From Chara braunii (taxonomy: Eukaryota > Streptophyta > Charophyceae > Charales > Characeae): a stretch of 21,561 nucleotides of DNA. A program made the translations under genes and the position numbers. The notes beneath the pieces were generated by a model that was not told the origin of the DNA, did no database searches, and saw only the letters and a list, made by a program, of their open reading frames with translations. Below are positions 10,052 through 18,984 of the stretch, piece after piece. The stretch's first letter is position 1; every line of letters starts with the position of its first letter. The stretch is taken from assembly GCA_003427395.1 (NCBI GenBank), contig BFEA01000273.1, positions 899,941 to 921,501 of the forward strand, in the 5' to 3' direction.

Positions 10052-10089
10052 CTGTCTCTTATACACATCTAGATGTGTATAAGAGACAG
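10052..10089. other. Nextera mate-pair junction adapter (Tn5 mosaic ends), assembly artefact
   Basis: The 19 bases CTGTCTCTTATACACATCT are followed at once by their exact reverse complement AGATGTGTATAAGAGACAG, giving a perfect 38-base palindrome. The 19-mer is the hyperactive Tn5 transposase mosaic end used in Nextera libraries, and two ends head to head form the circularisation junction of mate-pair libraries. It is therefore laboratory sequence that escaped trimming. The two flanks may be the two ends of one size-selected fragment rather than true neighbours. Confidence 0.97.
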
Positions 10090-10110
10090 GGTTGGGTGGG
10101 GGTGTTGGCA

Positions 10111-10338
10111 GGCACTTACCTGCTTTGCACTCTGTAGTTCAGGAAGCAGAGCACGTGTCTTGCAGCAAATCAACCAGCACATTTAACTAGCAGACATGCA
10201 GAGTTGCAAACAGTGCAAAGCAGAGGCACTTACCTGCTTTGCACTCTGTAGTTCAGGCAGCAGAGCACGTGTCTTGCAGCAAATCAACCAGCACATTTAA
10301 CTAGCAGACATGCAGAGTTGCAAACAGTGCAAAGCAGG
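10111..10338. repeat. Two tandem copies of a 114-base unit with inverted ends
   Basis: Units start at 10111 and 10225 with GGCACTTACCTGCTTTGCAC. I see about two mismatches between them (CAGGAAGCAG against CAGGCAGCAG, and the last base). Within each unit CTGCTTTGCACT near the start is the reverse complement of AGTGCAAAGCAG near the end (10120-10131 with 10212-10223, and 10234-10245 with 10326-10337), so each copy could fold into a stem with a ~80-base loop. The block begins 21 bases after the adapter. Confidence 0.95.
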
Positions 10339-10510
10339 CACAAGACTAAAGAAACAGAGAATTAAAAAAAAAAAAAACTTATGATTAACTTTGAACTTTG
10401 AACTTTGGATTTAGTAACTCAAGTTCATAACTTCACATACAACTTAAAAGTTCAAACTTTGCAGTTCAATTCAGAACCTCAAAGTCTTCAGACTGGCAGC
10501 ACTGTCAGTG

Positions 10511-10514
<4 letters not shown>

Positions 10515-10556
<42 letters not shown>
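10515..10556. repeat. (CT)n microsatellite, about 21 units
   Basis: An uninterrupted CT run ends in a run of C. It is the third long CT tract in the window. Confidence 0.97.
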
Positions 10557-10559
<3 letters not shown>

Positions 10560-10816
10560 CCCCTAACGGGCAGGAGCGGCGGGCACCACGTCGAAACGGC
10601 CGCCTTGAAATTGCTCAGGCCTGTGCGAAACCCGCCACCTCAAAAACCTGCAGTGTCTTGTGTCTGGACCTCTAGGCCATGTCCGGTGGGGTGAAAGGAC
10701 GCTTAAAAATCACCCCTTTATTTTTCGAGGGGCGGCTAGGACCCGACAAACGTCCTGGGCTGCCCCTTTTTTTTTTTTTTTTTTTTCCCAGGGGCCTCCA
10801 TCCAGACATGGGGACC

Positions 10817-10858
10817 GGACAGCGGACACCAGACACCGGACACCGGACACCGGACTGT
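10817..10858. repeat. Six units of a 7-base repeat (GGACACC)
   Basis: The units read GGACAGC, GGACACC, AGACACC, GGACACC, GGACACC and GGACTGT. The reverse-complement word GTCCGGTG occurs upstream at about 10681, so the flanks could pair across the T20 tract at 10767-10786. Confidence 0.93.
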
Positions 10859-10885
10859 CTGGAACCCGGTCCTGACGTCCGGGCG

Positions 10886-11112
10886 GTTACCATGCTTTTA
10901 ACCTTCTCTCATATCCTGAGATAACCTGAGGCACAGTCTTCATTAGTTCTCTTGTGAACTATCGGTCTTCTTTAGAATCAATACGATGTCTGAACCTGCG
11001 GTTTCGGCGGGCGTCCCCAGCCTGGAGGCTTGGGCACAGGCATCAGCTTGTGCTCAATGATGTCCTCAATGTCAACGTGTTCGTCCATGGTTGGGGGCAG
11101 CATAGATCTCCT
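10886..11112 (-). pseudogene. Broken chromodomain at the integrase C terminus of element B
   Basis: After the integrase tail and a TAA stop, the same frame reads MLPPTMDEHVDIEDIIEHKL, a chromodomain-type opening, and then a Pro-rich linker GWGRPPKPQVQ. The usual YLV core is missing or shortened at about 10970. After a frame change RIDSKEDR, a TAG where Trp is usual, FTRELMKT and ISGYERRLKAW follow, ending at 10886. A chromodomain after integrase marks chromoviruses, the plant and fungal Ty3/gypsy branch, where it can steer integration to particular histone marks. Here it is non-functional because an aromatic residue and the core strand are lost. Confidence 0.78.
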
Positions 11113-12220
11113 TTATGGAAATCTGTTGGTCTCAGCAAAAGGAGCCAGTTTGGAGGTCTGGAAAACAGGTTGCGGTCGAAGGTGACCAGGGGTTCGGATT
11201 ACATAAGAGAGTCTGTCTGGTGCATCCCCAACCATGTCTAAGGCTTCCAAAGGCCCAAAGTACTCCGGCATAAGTTTCCTAGAAATACCCAGTTCCTGTC
11301 CCAGTTCAGATGACTTAACCCAAACTCTTTCTCTGAAAGTGGATGGTCGGCTGTGCCTGTTCTCATATGCTACCATAGCATCCAGAGCTTTTCTAATCTG
11401 TTTGACAGCCTGCTGCAGCATCTGGTCATACTTGACAGCGAATTTTATGCTGCCAGTTGCTGCTGTGGGGCTGGCTCTCAGGTAGCAGAAAATCAAGAGC
11501 ACATCTGGGTTTCCAACCAAGATGCAGCTGGTTGGGAGTCATGCCAGTGGTGCTGTGTACAGCATTGTTGTACAGGCTGGGATGAGAGAGAACTTCTCAT
11601 ATCAGTCATCCTGGCTTGGCTTAATATAGTGCCGAAGCAGGTGCTGCACTACCCGGTTCATCTGCTCGGCTTGGCCATTTGACTTGGGATGATTCCCTGA
11701 AGCCATCTGCTGGGCCGTACTTTGCCACAGTTCGCTAGTGAACCTGACATCCCCATCACCGACAATGGACTTACGGAGACCAAAGTCGCGTACCCAGTTG
11801 TCCATAAACAGTCTAACATGGTCAGTCTTAGCAGTACTTACTAAATCTGTCCATGATGACGAAGATGTGCCGTTTACCGCTCCTGCTGGTCAAGAGAGTA
11901 TCCATGAAGTCCATGGATATGCTCTGACCGGGGCCAGCAGGAATAGGCAAGGGCTTGATAAGCCCCAGCAGAGCCTGCGTCCTTGGTTTGTCACACTGAC
12001 AAACTTGACATGTTTCCATATATTTCTTCGCATCATCCATCATTGTGGGCCACAAAAACTTCTGCACTAAGTTCGCTGCTGTCTTTTTGTACCCAAAATG
12101 ACCAGTTGCGTCATGACATTCACCTGAAAAAAAACTACTCAAAGGCTCTCTAGATGGGACAAACAGACATTCATTCCCGGACTTATCGAGGAACAACAAG
12201 CCATCAATCAGCACACACAC
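11113..12220 (-). pseudogene. Integrase of element B, motifs present, frameshifted
   Basis: Integrase inserts the cDNA. The part at 11828-12220 has an intact HHCC zinc motif (ECHDATGH and later TCQVCQCDK) and the core opening PLPIPAGPGQSISMDFMDT with the first catalytic Asp. A frame change near 11810-11830 leads to 11602-11805, with VGDGDVRF (second Asp) and PKSNGQAEQMNRVV (catalytic Glu). After another frame change, 11113-11520 holds the C-terminal domain with MPEYFGP, a GPY/F-type motif, and PGHLRPQPVFQTSKLAPF. All catalytic and zinc residues are visible, so this is the best preserved part of element B, though it cannot be translated as one protein. Confidence 0.93.
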
Positions 12221-12281
12221 TCATCAGCTGTGGCCTTATCCTTAGCCTCAAGTTTGCCATGATCTCAAACATGAGGGGCCC

Positions 12282-12740
12282 CTACCGATACGCTTCCACC
12301 ATAGATCGCGTTACATCGTCAAATACCCCGAACTTCGTCACTATCCCGCCCAGATAGTCTGCCCCTCTAGATAATGCATCGGCTACCTTATTATACTCTC
12401 CCTTCACCTGGTCCAATTTGAAGTCAAACATATCTATGACTTCAATCCATCTTTTGAGTGCGTCAGAGAAAGCAGGTTGTGGTTTGATCCAGCGAAGTGT
12501 CTCATGGTCAGATCTCACATAGAAAAATCTGCCAAGGAGGTAGTGCCTTCAGTGAGTCAACGCCTTATATAGGGCAAAGAGCTCCCGCTCGTAAGTGGAC
12601 TTAGCTAGCTTCGAAGACGGCATCTTCTTGCTCATGTACTCCGCTGGCCTCAACTCGTTCCCCTCCTTCTGCGCAATGACCGCACCAATGCCATATTGGC
12701 TAGCATCTGTGGTAACATCGAAAGGCAGCTCAAGATCCAA
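12282..12740 (-). pseudogene. RNase H domain of element B
   Basis: 12549-12740 encodes DVTTDASQYGIGAVIAQ with the first catalytic Asp, then KSTYERELFALYKALTH with the Glu. A stop and frame change near 12540 lead to 12282-12518: MRSDHETLRWI carries the SDH motif, and FDFKLDQVKGEYNKVADALSR ends the domain (21 residues, of which VKGEYNKVADALSR is the most typical part). All main motifs survive, unlike in element A. The following residues lead towards integrase. Confidence 0.92.
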
Positions 12741-13560
12741 AAGCTAAGGACTTCGTAGTGTGTGAGAGCATACTTCAATCTCTTGAGAGCTCCCTCACAT
12801 TCACTTGTCCACTCCCATGGGGTGTCAAGGCGTGTGAGGTCAGTCAATGGGGAAGCTATAGTGCTATAGTTATGCACAAACAAACGATAATAGCCCGTCG
12901 TCCCAAACGAAAGACATTACCTTTGCGACAGACTGAGACCAGTCGCGTATGCTGGTCACCTTGGCACTGCAAAGAGCTTGGTGCGACCAAATTCACATTT
13001 CTCCGAGTTAACCTTGTACTGGTGCTGCCTTAGGAGCCCTAGCATTGTCTTAACGTGCTCAGCATGCTCCTGTACAATCCTGCTAAAGATAAGAATGTCG
13101 TCGAGGTACGCGACGATAAACTTATCTAAGTAGACATGAAAGATCCGAACAACATCATCACAAACTCTTACAGACTGTACCTGGTCAAAAAAACAGTTTT
13201 ATGTTGATTCTCATGCCTTTTGGCAATCTAATGGTATCCTATCTTTAGATCTTTCCAATAGCTAGTCAATGCGGGGTAGGGGCTCAACGTTCTTAACTAT
13301 GATGGCATTGAGACCCCTATAATCAATGCACACCCTCAGGTCCCCCCTTTCTTGGGAACAAGCAGTATTGACGCATCGTAGGGGGACGTACTAGGCCGGA
13401 TCCAGCCTTCCTCTGTTAGCTCCTTCAGCTGTCGGCATAGCTCATCTAAGTCCGCAGGAGACATCTTATATATCCTCCCTCTACACAACTTGCTATTTGG
13501 AATGACTTCAAATGCATAGACTACCTCCCTATTGACGATGCTCCTAGCCTCCTAAAAAAG
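12741..13560 (-). pseudogene. Reverse transcriptase of element B with internal deletions
   Basis: The fingers are seen at about 13350-13500: IYKMSPADLDELCRQLKEL and GWIRPSTSPYDASILLVPKK. A one-base change in a G run at about 13345-13352 shifts the frame before DLRVCIDYRGLN. A TAG follows PLPRID, then LLERS. In another frame DLKIGYH keeps the motif A Asp (about 13248), but the ~10 residues before it are missing. After HKTVFLTRY and EFVMM another 15-20 residues are missing, where LTNAPATF is expected. LDKFIVAYLDDILIFS then gives motif C at 13097-13108, and KVNSEKCEFG (about 12985-13015) and TDLTRLDTPWEW (within 12750-12883) give the connection region. It is inactive. Confidence 0.9.
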
Positions 13561-13780
13561 GTCTGGATCTTGAGCGACGACGACTTCTATTCTGGTGGTG
13601 TTTCTACGGCCTCCCCTTTCTCAGTGAAAAAAACTAGACATGCCTTCCTCACAATTCTGCTTGTAATAATTATGCAAAGTTGAGGCGCACATGCAACCAT
13701 AAGACTTGACTGCCCTGCTTGCTTTGTACTTCTGCAGTCTAACGGTCCTCCCATTTGGCAACTTGTATATCATCACCTTC
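13561..13780 (-). other. Protease to RT linker of element B
   Basis: This lies between recognisable protease and RT motifs. It is probably the remnant of the polyprotein linker; I see no conserved motif and several stops in every minus-strand frame. Confidence 0.5.
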
Positions 13781-14210
13781 CTATCCCAGCTTAGCAACCT
13801 CGAAGTACAACATACCTAGCAACATATCAAAGGGAAGCTCATCGCTAACCAGGAACGAGATTTTATGTCTCAATTCCCCTCCTCCATAGGAAAAGGTATA
13901 GACTACGCCCTTGACATAGTCTCTCACTACCATGGAATGCTTGTTTCTCACTACCATGGAATGCTTCTTGCTCCTCCATAGAAGGTACAGACTACGTCCT
14001 TGAATAGTCTCACTACCATGGAATGCTTGTTGGCTAAGGTTGATGCTACAGATCTGCAAGCCGCTGCAGTTGGTCCCCTAAGCGCAGCCTTTCCACACAA
14101 GCATGATTGTTGAAATTCAACGTAGAGCCTATGTCTGCAAAGGCACCGAGTGTTCGGCCACCTACATCGACTTCTACCACAAAATGTTTTGGACCGTTAG
14201 TCAACATCCC
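13781..14210 (-). pseudogene. Retropepsin-like protease of element B, duplicated and DIG instead of DTG
   Basis: About 14080-14200 reads KHFVVEVDVGGRTLGAF then ADIGSTLNFNN. The active-site triad is D-I-G rather than D-T/S-G (14121-14135), a single-base change from ACA to ATA. A stop follows ADL. The C-terminal half, in 13781-14059, has VYTFSYGGGELRHKISFLVS and ELPFDMLLGMLYF, matching the LPFD-ILG end of gypsy proteases. Between the two halves a ~92-base segment is tandemly duplicated, producing HSMVVR twice, so the fold would be disrupted. The equivalent protease in element A instead lost the Asp itself. Confidence 0.82.
13877..14033. repeat. Nested tandem duplications in the protease region
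   Basis: A segment beginning CTCCTCCATAG and ending CATGGAATGCTTGTT occurs at about 13879-13946 and again at 13971-14032, with the intermediate motifs TAGACTACGCCCTTG and CAGACTACGTCCTTG. Inside it CTCACTACCATGGAATGCTT is also repeated at 13923, 13947 and 14009. The first two are 24 bases apart, so a short duplication sits within a longer one. Confidence 0.9.
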
Positions 14211-14439
14211 CCAAGAAGTTTGTAGGGCCTTCCTCTAAGGACTCGGACGCATCCATCGAACAGAGTATCGACTAGCCCGGATCTGTCTCCGGAGTGATCT
14301 GAGGGTCAATAGCTTCGGCCAGCATCTGAAGTGCAGAGGGTGAGGCCACCACTTCAGCATGGGTAGGAGAAGATATAAATCCTACTGGCCCGGCGTGTTT
14401 CCCTGGCAAGTGCTCACAGAGGCACTATCCAACCGACAA

Positions 14440-16289
14440 CCATGATTGAGGATGTTACCTTCCCTAGGAGCAGCTTACTCTTGCAACAGCTCATTGTGTG
14501 CCCGTATTGGCCACAATTCAAACACGTGCCTTGAGCAATGCAGTCACACCACACATCGTACTACCCAACTTTCACGCATATGGGTGGTCTTTTTTCCACT
14601 GGACCCTTGGGCCGGCTGCCGTTCTGTTTCTTGGCCCATCAACATTTGTATCTTCTCCAAGATCAGATAAGGCTTCAATCTCAACAGCATTGAGCCCATG
14701 GGGTATCTACTTCTTTCACCTATCCATCAATGACTGTTGCGTACTCCCGAGTCGGGCCTCTATCTCTACGGCTTTCTTATTGAACGAAGAAAAGTCATGA
14801 ACATCTATTTGCGTACTCCCGAGTCGGGCCTCTATCTCTACGGCTTTGTTATTGAACGAAGAAAAGTCATGTACATCTATGGAGGCCTCATTAACCAGCT
14901 TATTCTTGACGTCTGTAGGAACTTCCTAGGAAGACATCGTAGATAAGTTGTCATGAGAACCTGCGGATCATACTGCATGCATGGGACAACGATCAAGCAT
15001 TCTATAGTGTCCATTACCTCGCCAAAAAAAACAGTATCTCCTAGATGTCAGGTTCACCAACAAGCCGGTACGCCTTTTGTGCCCCCCGAGGGTCATGCCA
15101 CCTGCTGTGAACTAACCGTACAAACTCCTCCAGTGACCGAGCCATCGAAGTCCTAACCGAACCCATGTTGTTGTACTAACCCGTCTAACCATCGGGCTGC
15201 TAATCCTTCTAAAAAGGATACAGCGACAATGACCTCCTCCTCGGGCCTTGTGAGCTTGTGCCTCACATAAGTGGGCACAATTCTAGACGGTAATAAGAAA
15301 CTCTTTCTTTTTCATATCTCTGGAAAAAGCTTCGAGGAGTTAACAGTGGGATCTTGGGCATCCATTGCAATGACTATCCAAGACCTTGTGCCTGTTGCAC
15401 CGATTGGGACACCGGTGGGACAGGCTGCGGCGGCGGCGACACTTGCTGCTGCTGCTGCAAGACCTGTTGCAAGGGTTGCTAGACATGAGGCTGCCCTGTA
15501 GCTGCAGCCGCTGGACAGGAGACCGAAGAAGATGGTCCTAGAGTCTGACCATTGATACCTGCTGATGTACTGCCTCCTAGACAGACGCCAAACTGTGGGA
15601 CAAAGGGAACTCTCATGGCTGACAGCATCATCAATAGACCTTGAACCGCAGGAAGAGCTACAGCAGGTTGCGCTGGCGTACTAGGCGCTCTGAGCGCAGC
15701 CAGAATTTAATTCTGGCCAGCTATCAAGGCAGTACCTCAGCCACAATCAAAAGACTGTGCCGAAGGGACTTAACAGTAGGATCAAGTGCTGACTTATGGA
15801 TAGCTTCCAACCTACTTAACTCTTTTCTCCTTCCAGTGTTCGCTCTCCTATCCTCTACATCTTGTAACTGGCATTGTAATTCATCGTACAGAGCATATGT
15901 TTCTTGGATCTCAATATCCTTCGCTGAGATGGGCTGCTGCTGGCTGACCTGCCAGCAAGCAAACTGACTGACCCAAGGCTGGGACATACCCTAACCTACA
16001 TCGGACGAGGTGTCTGAGAAGAGGCCGGAACCATTCCAAAGGAGGTAGCCATTGCTGGCCCCACTTCAGCCCTTGGGTGTGCTGCTGCTGCTGATAGTGC
16101 TGTCTCTGTGTTGGCTGCTTCTGCCTGTGCCCTCTACAAGCGTCTCCATTGCTCAGGTTCTCGTGGCAGTAGGCGTTCCTCTACTGGCTCTAACACCAAG
16201 AAAGTGGTCGGCCGACTAAGTGCCTGTCTACGGGTACACCTCCTATCGTCCTGGTCTATTCTCTCAACCTCACTGTCATCTTCACTCAT
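14440..16289 (-). pseudogene. Gag of element B with CCHC zinc knuckle, broken
   Basis: The probable start is the Met of MSEDDSEVERIDQDDRRC (codon at 16287-16289), the first Met leading into a long charged segment. A TAG interrupts it after EQWRRL. A second segment at 15724-15987, MSQPWVSQFACWQVSQQQ, continues into a helical region. A Gln/Pro-rich stretch (about 15380-15490) and a capsid-like region follow: YVRHKLTRPEEEVIVAVSF and EGLAARWLDGLVQQHGFG (15159-15293), then LEEFVRLVHSRWHDPRG (15043-15150). A 24-residue repeat is at 14739-14882. The C end has a perfect CX2CX4HX4C knuckle, CLNCGQYGHTMSCC, at 14483-14524, which binds packaged RNA. Several frame changes and stops make it non-coding now. 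It does not resemble the Lys/Glu-rich Gag of element A. Confidence 0.85.
14739..14882 (-). repeat. In-frame 72-base tandem duplication in gag
   Basis: Two copies, starting at 14739 and 14811, differ at only a few bases. On the minus strand each encodes 24 residues starting IDVHDFSSFN and ending EARLGSTQ. The exact multiple of three keeps the frame. Confidence 0.96.
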
Positions 16290-17236
16290 GAGCTATGCAT
16301 GGCACGTGATCTTTCACTATTGTCCTCCCTGGGACCTACCGCAGCGTGGCATCCAACCGGTTCTTAAAATAAATAAAATAATTATCCGGTCCAGATATGT
16401 CAGAAAGTAGTCAAGCGGTAACAGCAGATAATATCAGACCCTTACAAACAGTTCTACTCCTATTTTGACTAGAGGCTAAAACAGATTGCAATGCAGCAAA
16501 GAATAATTGCTACTCTACCTGCAACAGTCTATCAGTTGTCAGCAATGTCCGTAACAACTAAGTAATCAAAACAAAATAAACAATTGTTTCCTGGAATGCA
16601 CGCTGAATGGAAATGAAACAATAATATTCACATAGTGTGAATCGTGTATCCCTGCCGGAGTCTCTTTATAGACGGCCCAATACTCATCTCTCCCCCATAG
16701 GGCTGGCCTGCCCGACACAACCTCTGCAGGGCAGCAAGCAGACCAAAGGACAAGCAGCAAAGCGTGCTCTACTCCCGGTGGGTTGGCATGGTGGCTGTGA
16801 CCCAAGTGCTTCGTCCAGGGCCGTTCGAAGGCAAGGCCCATCTCCCAGCAGCATGCTCCCCAGGTTGACCACTCGCTACACCTCACTATGAGAGGACTCT
16901 CAAGACAAGACTCACTTCCCCACGATAAGAAGTGATGAAGAGGGTAGATAAGGTGAGGAGCAACGTACCTCATAATGCTATCGCCAACCACAGATTCCTC
17001 ACCAACCGACCTGACATGCATTTATGATGACAGGTGAGTGCCTCGGCACAACCCACAATATAATGCAGTTCCACCTCATCTTAAATGCCACGTCGGTGAG
17101 CTCTCATCATCCAGCGTCCAACCCCACATAGCCTTCCTGGCACGCCCTCTCGACACAGGGCCGCCAATATACCCTCAACGTCCACGAGAAAGCCCAAACA
17201 GCTATTGCGCTGGAGCCAGCAGAGTGGCTGAAACCA
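16290..17236 (-). other. Leader of element B between primer-binding site and gag
   Basis: About 950 bases separate the primer-binding site from the proposed gag start. A frame at 16566-17021 (151 residues) is open, but shows no recognised motif and lies upstream of gag, so I do not call it a gene. Packaging signals would be expected here, but none can be recognised by eye. The length is large for a leader, so the true gag start may lie further upstream. Confidence 0.65.
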
Positions 17237-17248
17237 GCTCTGATACCA
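17237..17248 (-). other. Primer-binding site, initiator-Met tRNA type
   Basis: On the minus strand this reads TGGTATCAGAGC, complementary to the 3' end of initiator-Met tRNA and usual in plant LTR retrotransposons. It lies three bases beyond the TGCA end of the LTR copy at 17252-18236, which fixes that copy as the 5' LTR and the element as minus-strand. First-strand cDNA synthesis would start here. Confidence 0.93.
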
Positions 17249-17251
17249 AAT

Positions 17252-18236
17252 TGCAAGGAAAACGAGCAACAGCAAAATGACAGAATTCCAGATTACGAAA
17301 TCACATTGAAAGCCAGATACTGGAAAGTTGTCCAGAAAGCAGAACTGCACTGATATCACACCGAAGGAGAACCGAAGCACCATCCCGATTGTCAATGAAA
17401 GCATACACTCGCCACCACCAACAATGTCCTCGAAGCTCTTCCTCCAAGTTGGCGCTCAGCGCCCGGACTGCAATCTCATAGCTACTATGCTTGCCTATCC
17501 TAATGACAAAGCAACCAGTTGACGTCAGCTGCAGCAACCGAAGTGCATACAGACGTCGACCATGTGGACGTCCGCCAAGACCAGGTAGGTGCCCCTCACA
17601 TCCCCTCCTCATTTCCCCTCTTCTGCTCATCCCCGTCTTCTCCACACAATACCTCGATACTCTTGAAGACCGTCACCACCCCCGCTGCCTGTCCAGGCTC
17701 AGCCCCGCTATGGAGAGCAGAGCTATGGCGCTGCTTGCTTGCAGCGCTCGCCACGTCCAGCACCTGCACCAGCATGCCACGGGCCAGCAATTGCTCCAGC
17801 AGCGCTGCCGCACACACGGCCAAGTGCCCGAAGGAGTGAATGGCAGGCAGGCACTTTCTTATATGGAAAGTGTTTGCCTGTGCTAGCTGCCTGGGCCTGG
17901 CGACCGTGCACCCGGTAGCTTCACATTGGGCCAAAGTGTCTGCACCCAGGCCCATTCAGACAGTGCCCTCGGACCGAATTGGTTAGGCGTGCCCAGCCAC
18001 CAAGAGGTGTTCCCTGCTTCCCCAGCCTTCCTGGAAGAGACTAGAAGGCTCACGAATATTTCTGATTCTCACAAGCAGGGTGGACATAACCAATTGGCGC
18101 GTGGTAACTGGCTGGCGCCCACCATGACTTGCAAAACTGACGAATTCAGGCCTGATTGAGATTCAGGGGCCCAACTTCACTTACAGCAGGCACAAGCTTG
18201 CATACGGGGGCCATATCCAGGTATGTCAAGGGTTCA
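17252..18236 (-). repeat. 5' LTR of element B
   Basis: The copy is about 985 bases and aligns with 8989-9975. On the minus strand it would start TGAACCCTTGACATAC (or at the TG of TGACATAC, 8 bases inside) and end CTTGCA before the primer-binding site. It differs from the 3' LTR at about 10% of compared positions plus indels, suggesting an old insertion if the two belong to one copy. It carries the promoter and polyadenylation signals of the element. It has ~18 extra bases near 17450 and lacks the 71-base duplication of its partner. No target-site duplication can be tested, because the far end of the 3' LTR is lost. Confidence 0.9.
17858..17863 (-). promoter_or_regulatory. Putative TATA box of element B 5' LTR
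   Basis: The minus strand reads CCATATAAGAAAG, a TATAA-like box inside the LTR, about 380 bases from its 5' end. A Pol II start would lie about 30 bases downstream, near 17830. In the 3' LTR the same site is split by an insertion. The call rests on sequence and position only. Confidence 0.45.
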
Positions 18237-18984
18237 AATCCACGCACAGCGCCGGGAACTCTGCAATTGTTATGGTCCCACCTACGGGAGTAGCAGCCTC
18301 TGTGGCCACCACACTTGCTGGTCTATAATACAGCGGTCACCAGCTGGACAAAAGGGCAGCAACTTTGTTGTCCATTGGATCAGTTCCATAAGGTCATGTT
18401 TCGAGGTACTGCAGACCGCGCAGGAATCATGATCTATGATCATGGGAACGAAAAAACAAAACAAAACAAAAAAAAGACACATGAACCCACCTTATAGAGT
18501 TTAACAGACCTGGGGCGAGGTCCCATTAGCAGTCGGATAGGAGTGTGGCCGACCCAGTGTGACACTGAGTGGCAGCGGGCTGACAGGTTCATTACGAATT
18601 TCGTGGCTGAGAAAACAGGAGAAAGGCAAAAGAAAAAAAAAGAAACAGAGGCCTCCAACCGGAAATCACGGCAGAGTGCTTTCCAGCCATCAAATCACAA
18701 ATGATCTGATGGTGGTGGTTGCAACAACGGTGAACAAAGTACCCACCACATTTTCTGCAATAAACTCCACTTCTGTCAGCAGTCATCCTGACACCCTCCA
18801 TATACTCTGTGATTGAAGGAGGGCTCCACCCAATGAGATAATCGCACAACAGCAAGTAAAATAATAAAAATCTACTATCCAGTGGGCCTATGGCCGACCC
18901 CACCCTCTTTTGGGGTTGGCCACACCCCCAACCGATTGAAAAGATTCTGGTGGGAAGCTTTCTTCGCACGGGCATGCCCAGTGT

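Larger units (their letters stand above)
10339..10885. other. Low-complexity 3' untranslated region of element B
   Basis: Between the chromodomain remnant and the 114-base repeats I find no gene. The stretch holds a run of A near 10365, repeated AACTTTG words at about 10387-10410, a CT tract at 10515-10556, twenty T at 10767-10786 and a 7-base repeat at 10817-10858. It may be the 3' untranslated part of element B, but the adapter nearby makes its position uncertain. Confidence 0.6.

Noticed and set aside
10052-10089. A natural Tn5/IS50 insertion or other transposon inverted repeat
   Set aside because: There is no transposase or DNA between the ends. The 19-mers abut exactly and match the engineered mosaic end, which indicates a library adapter.
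16566-17021. A 151-residue minus-strand frame upstream of gag in element B as an extra retroviral-type gene
   Set aside because: No signal peptide, membrane or envelope-like feature is convincing, and it lies in the leader, where env genes are not expected.
18231-18241. GGTTCAAATCC, a Pol III B-box match at the outer edge of the 5' LTR, as if the element had inserted beside a tRNA gene
   Set aside because: Part of the motif (GGGTTC) is also present at the end of the other LTR, so it is formed across the LTR boundary. No A box or tRNA fold is present nearby.
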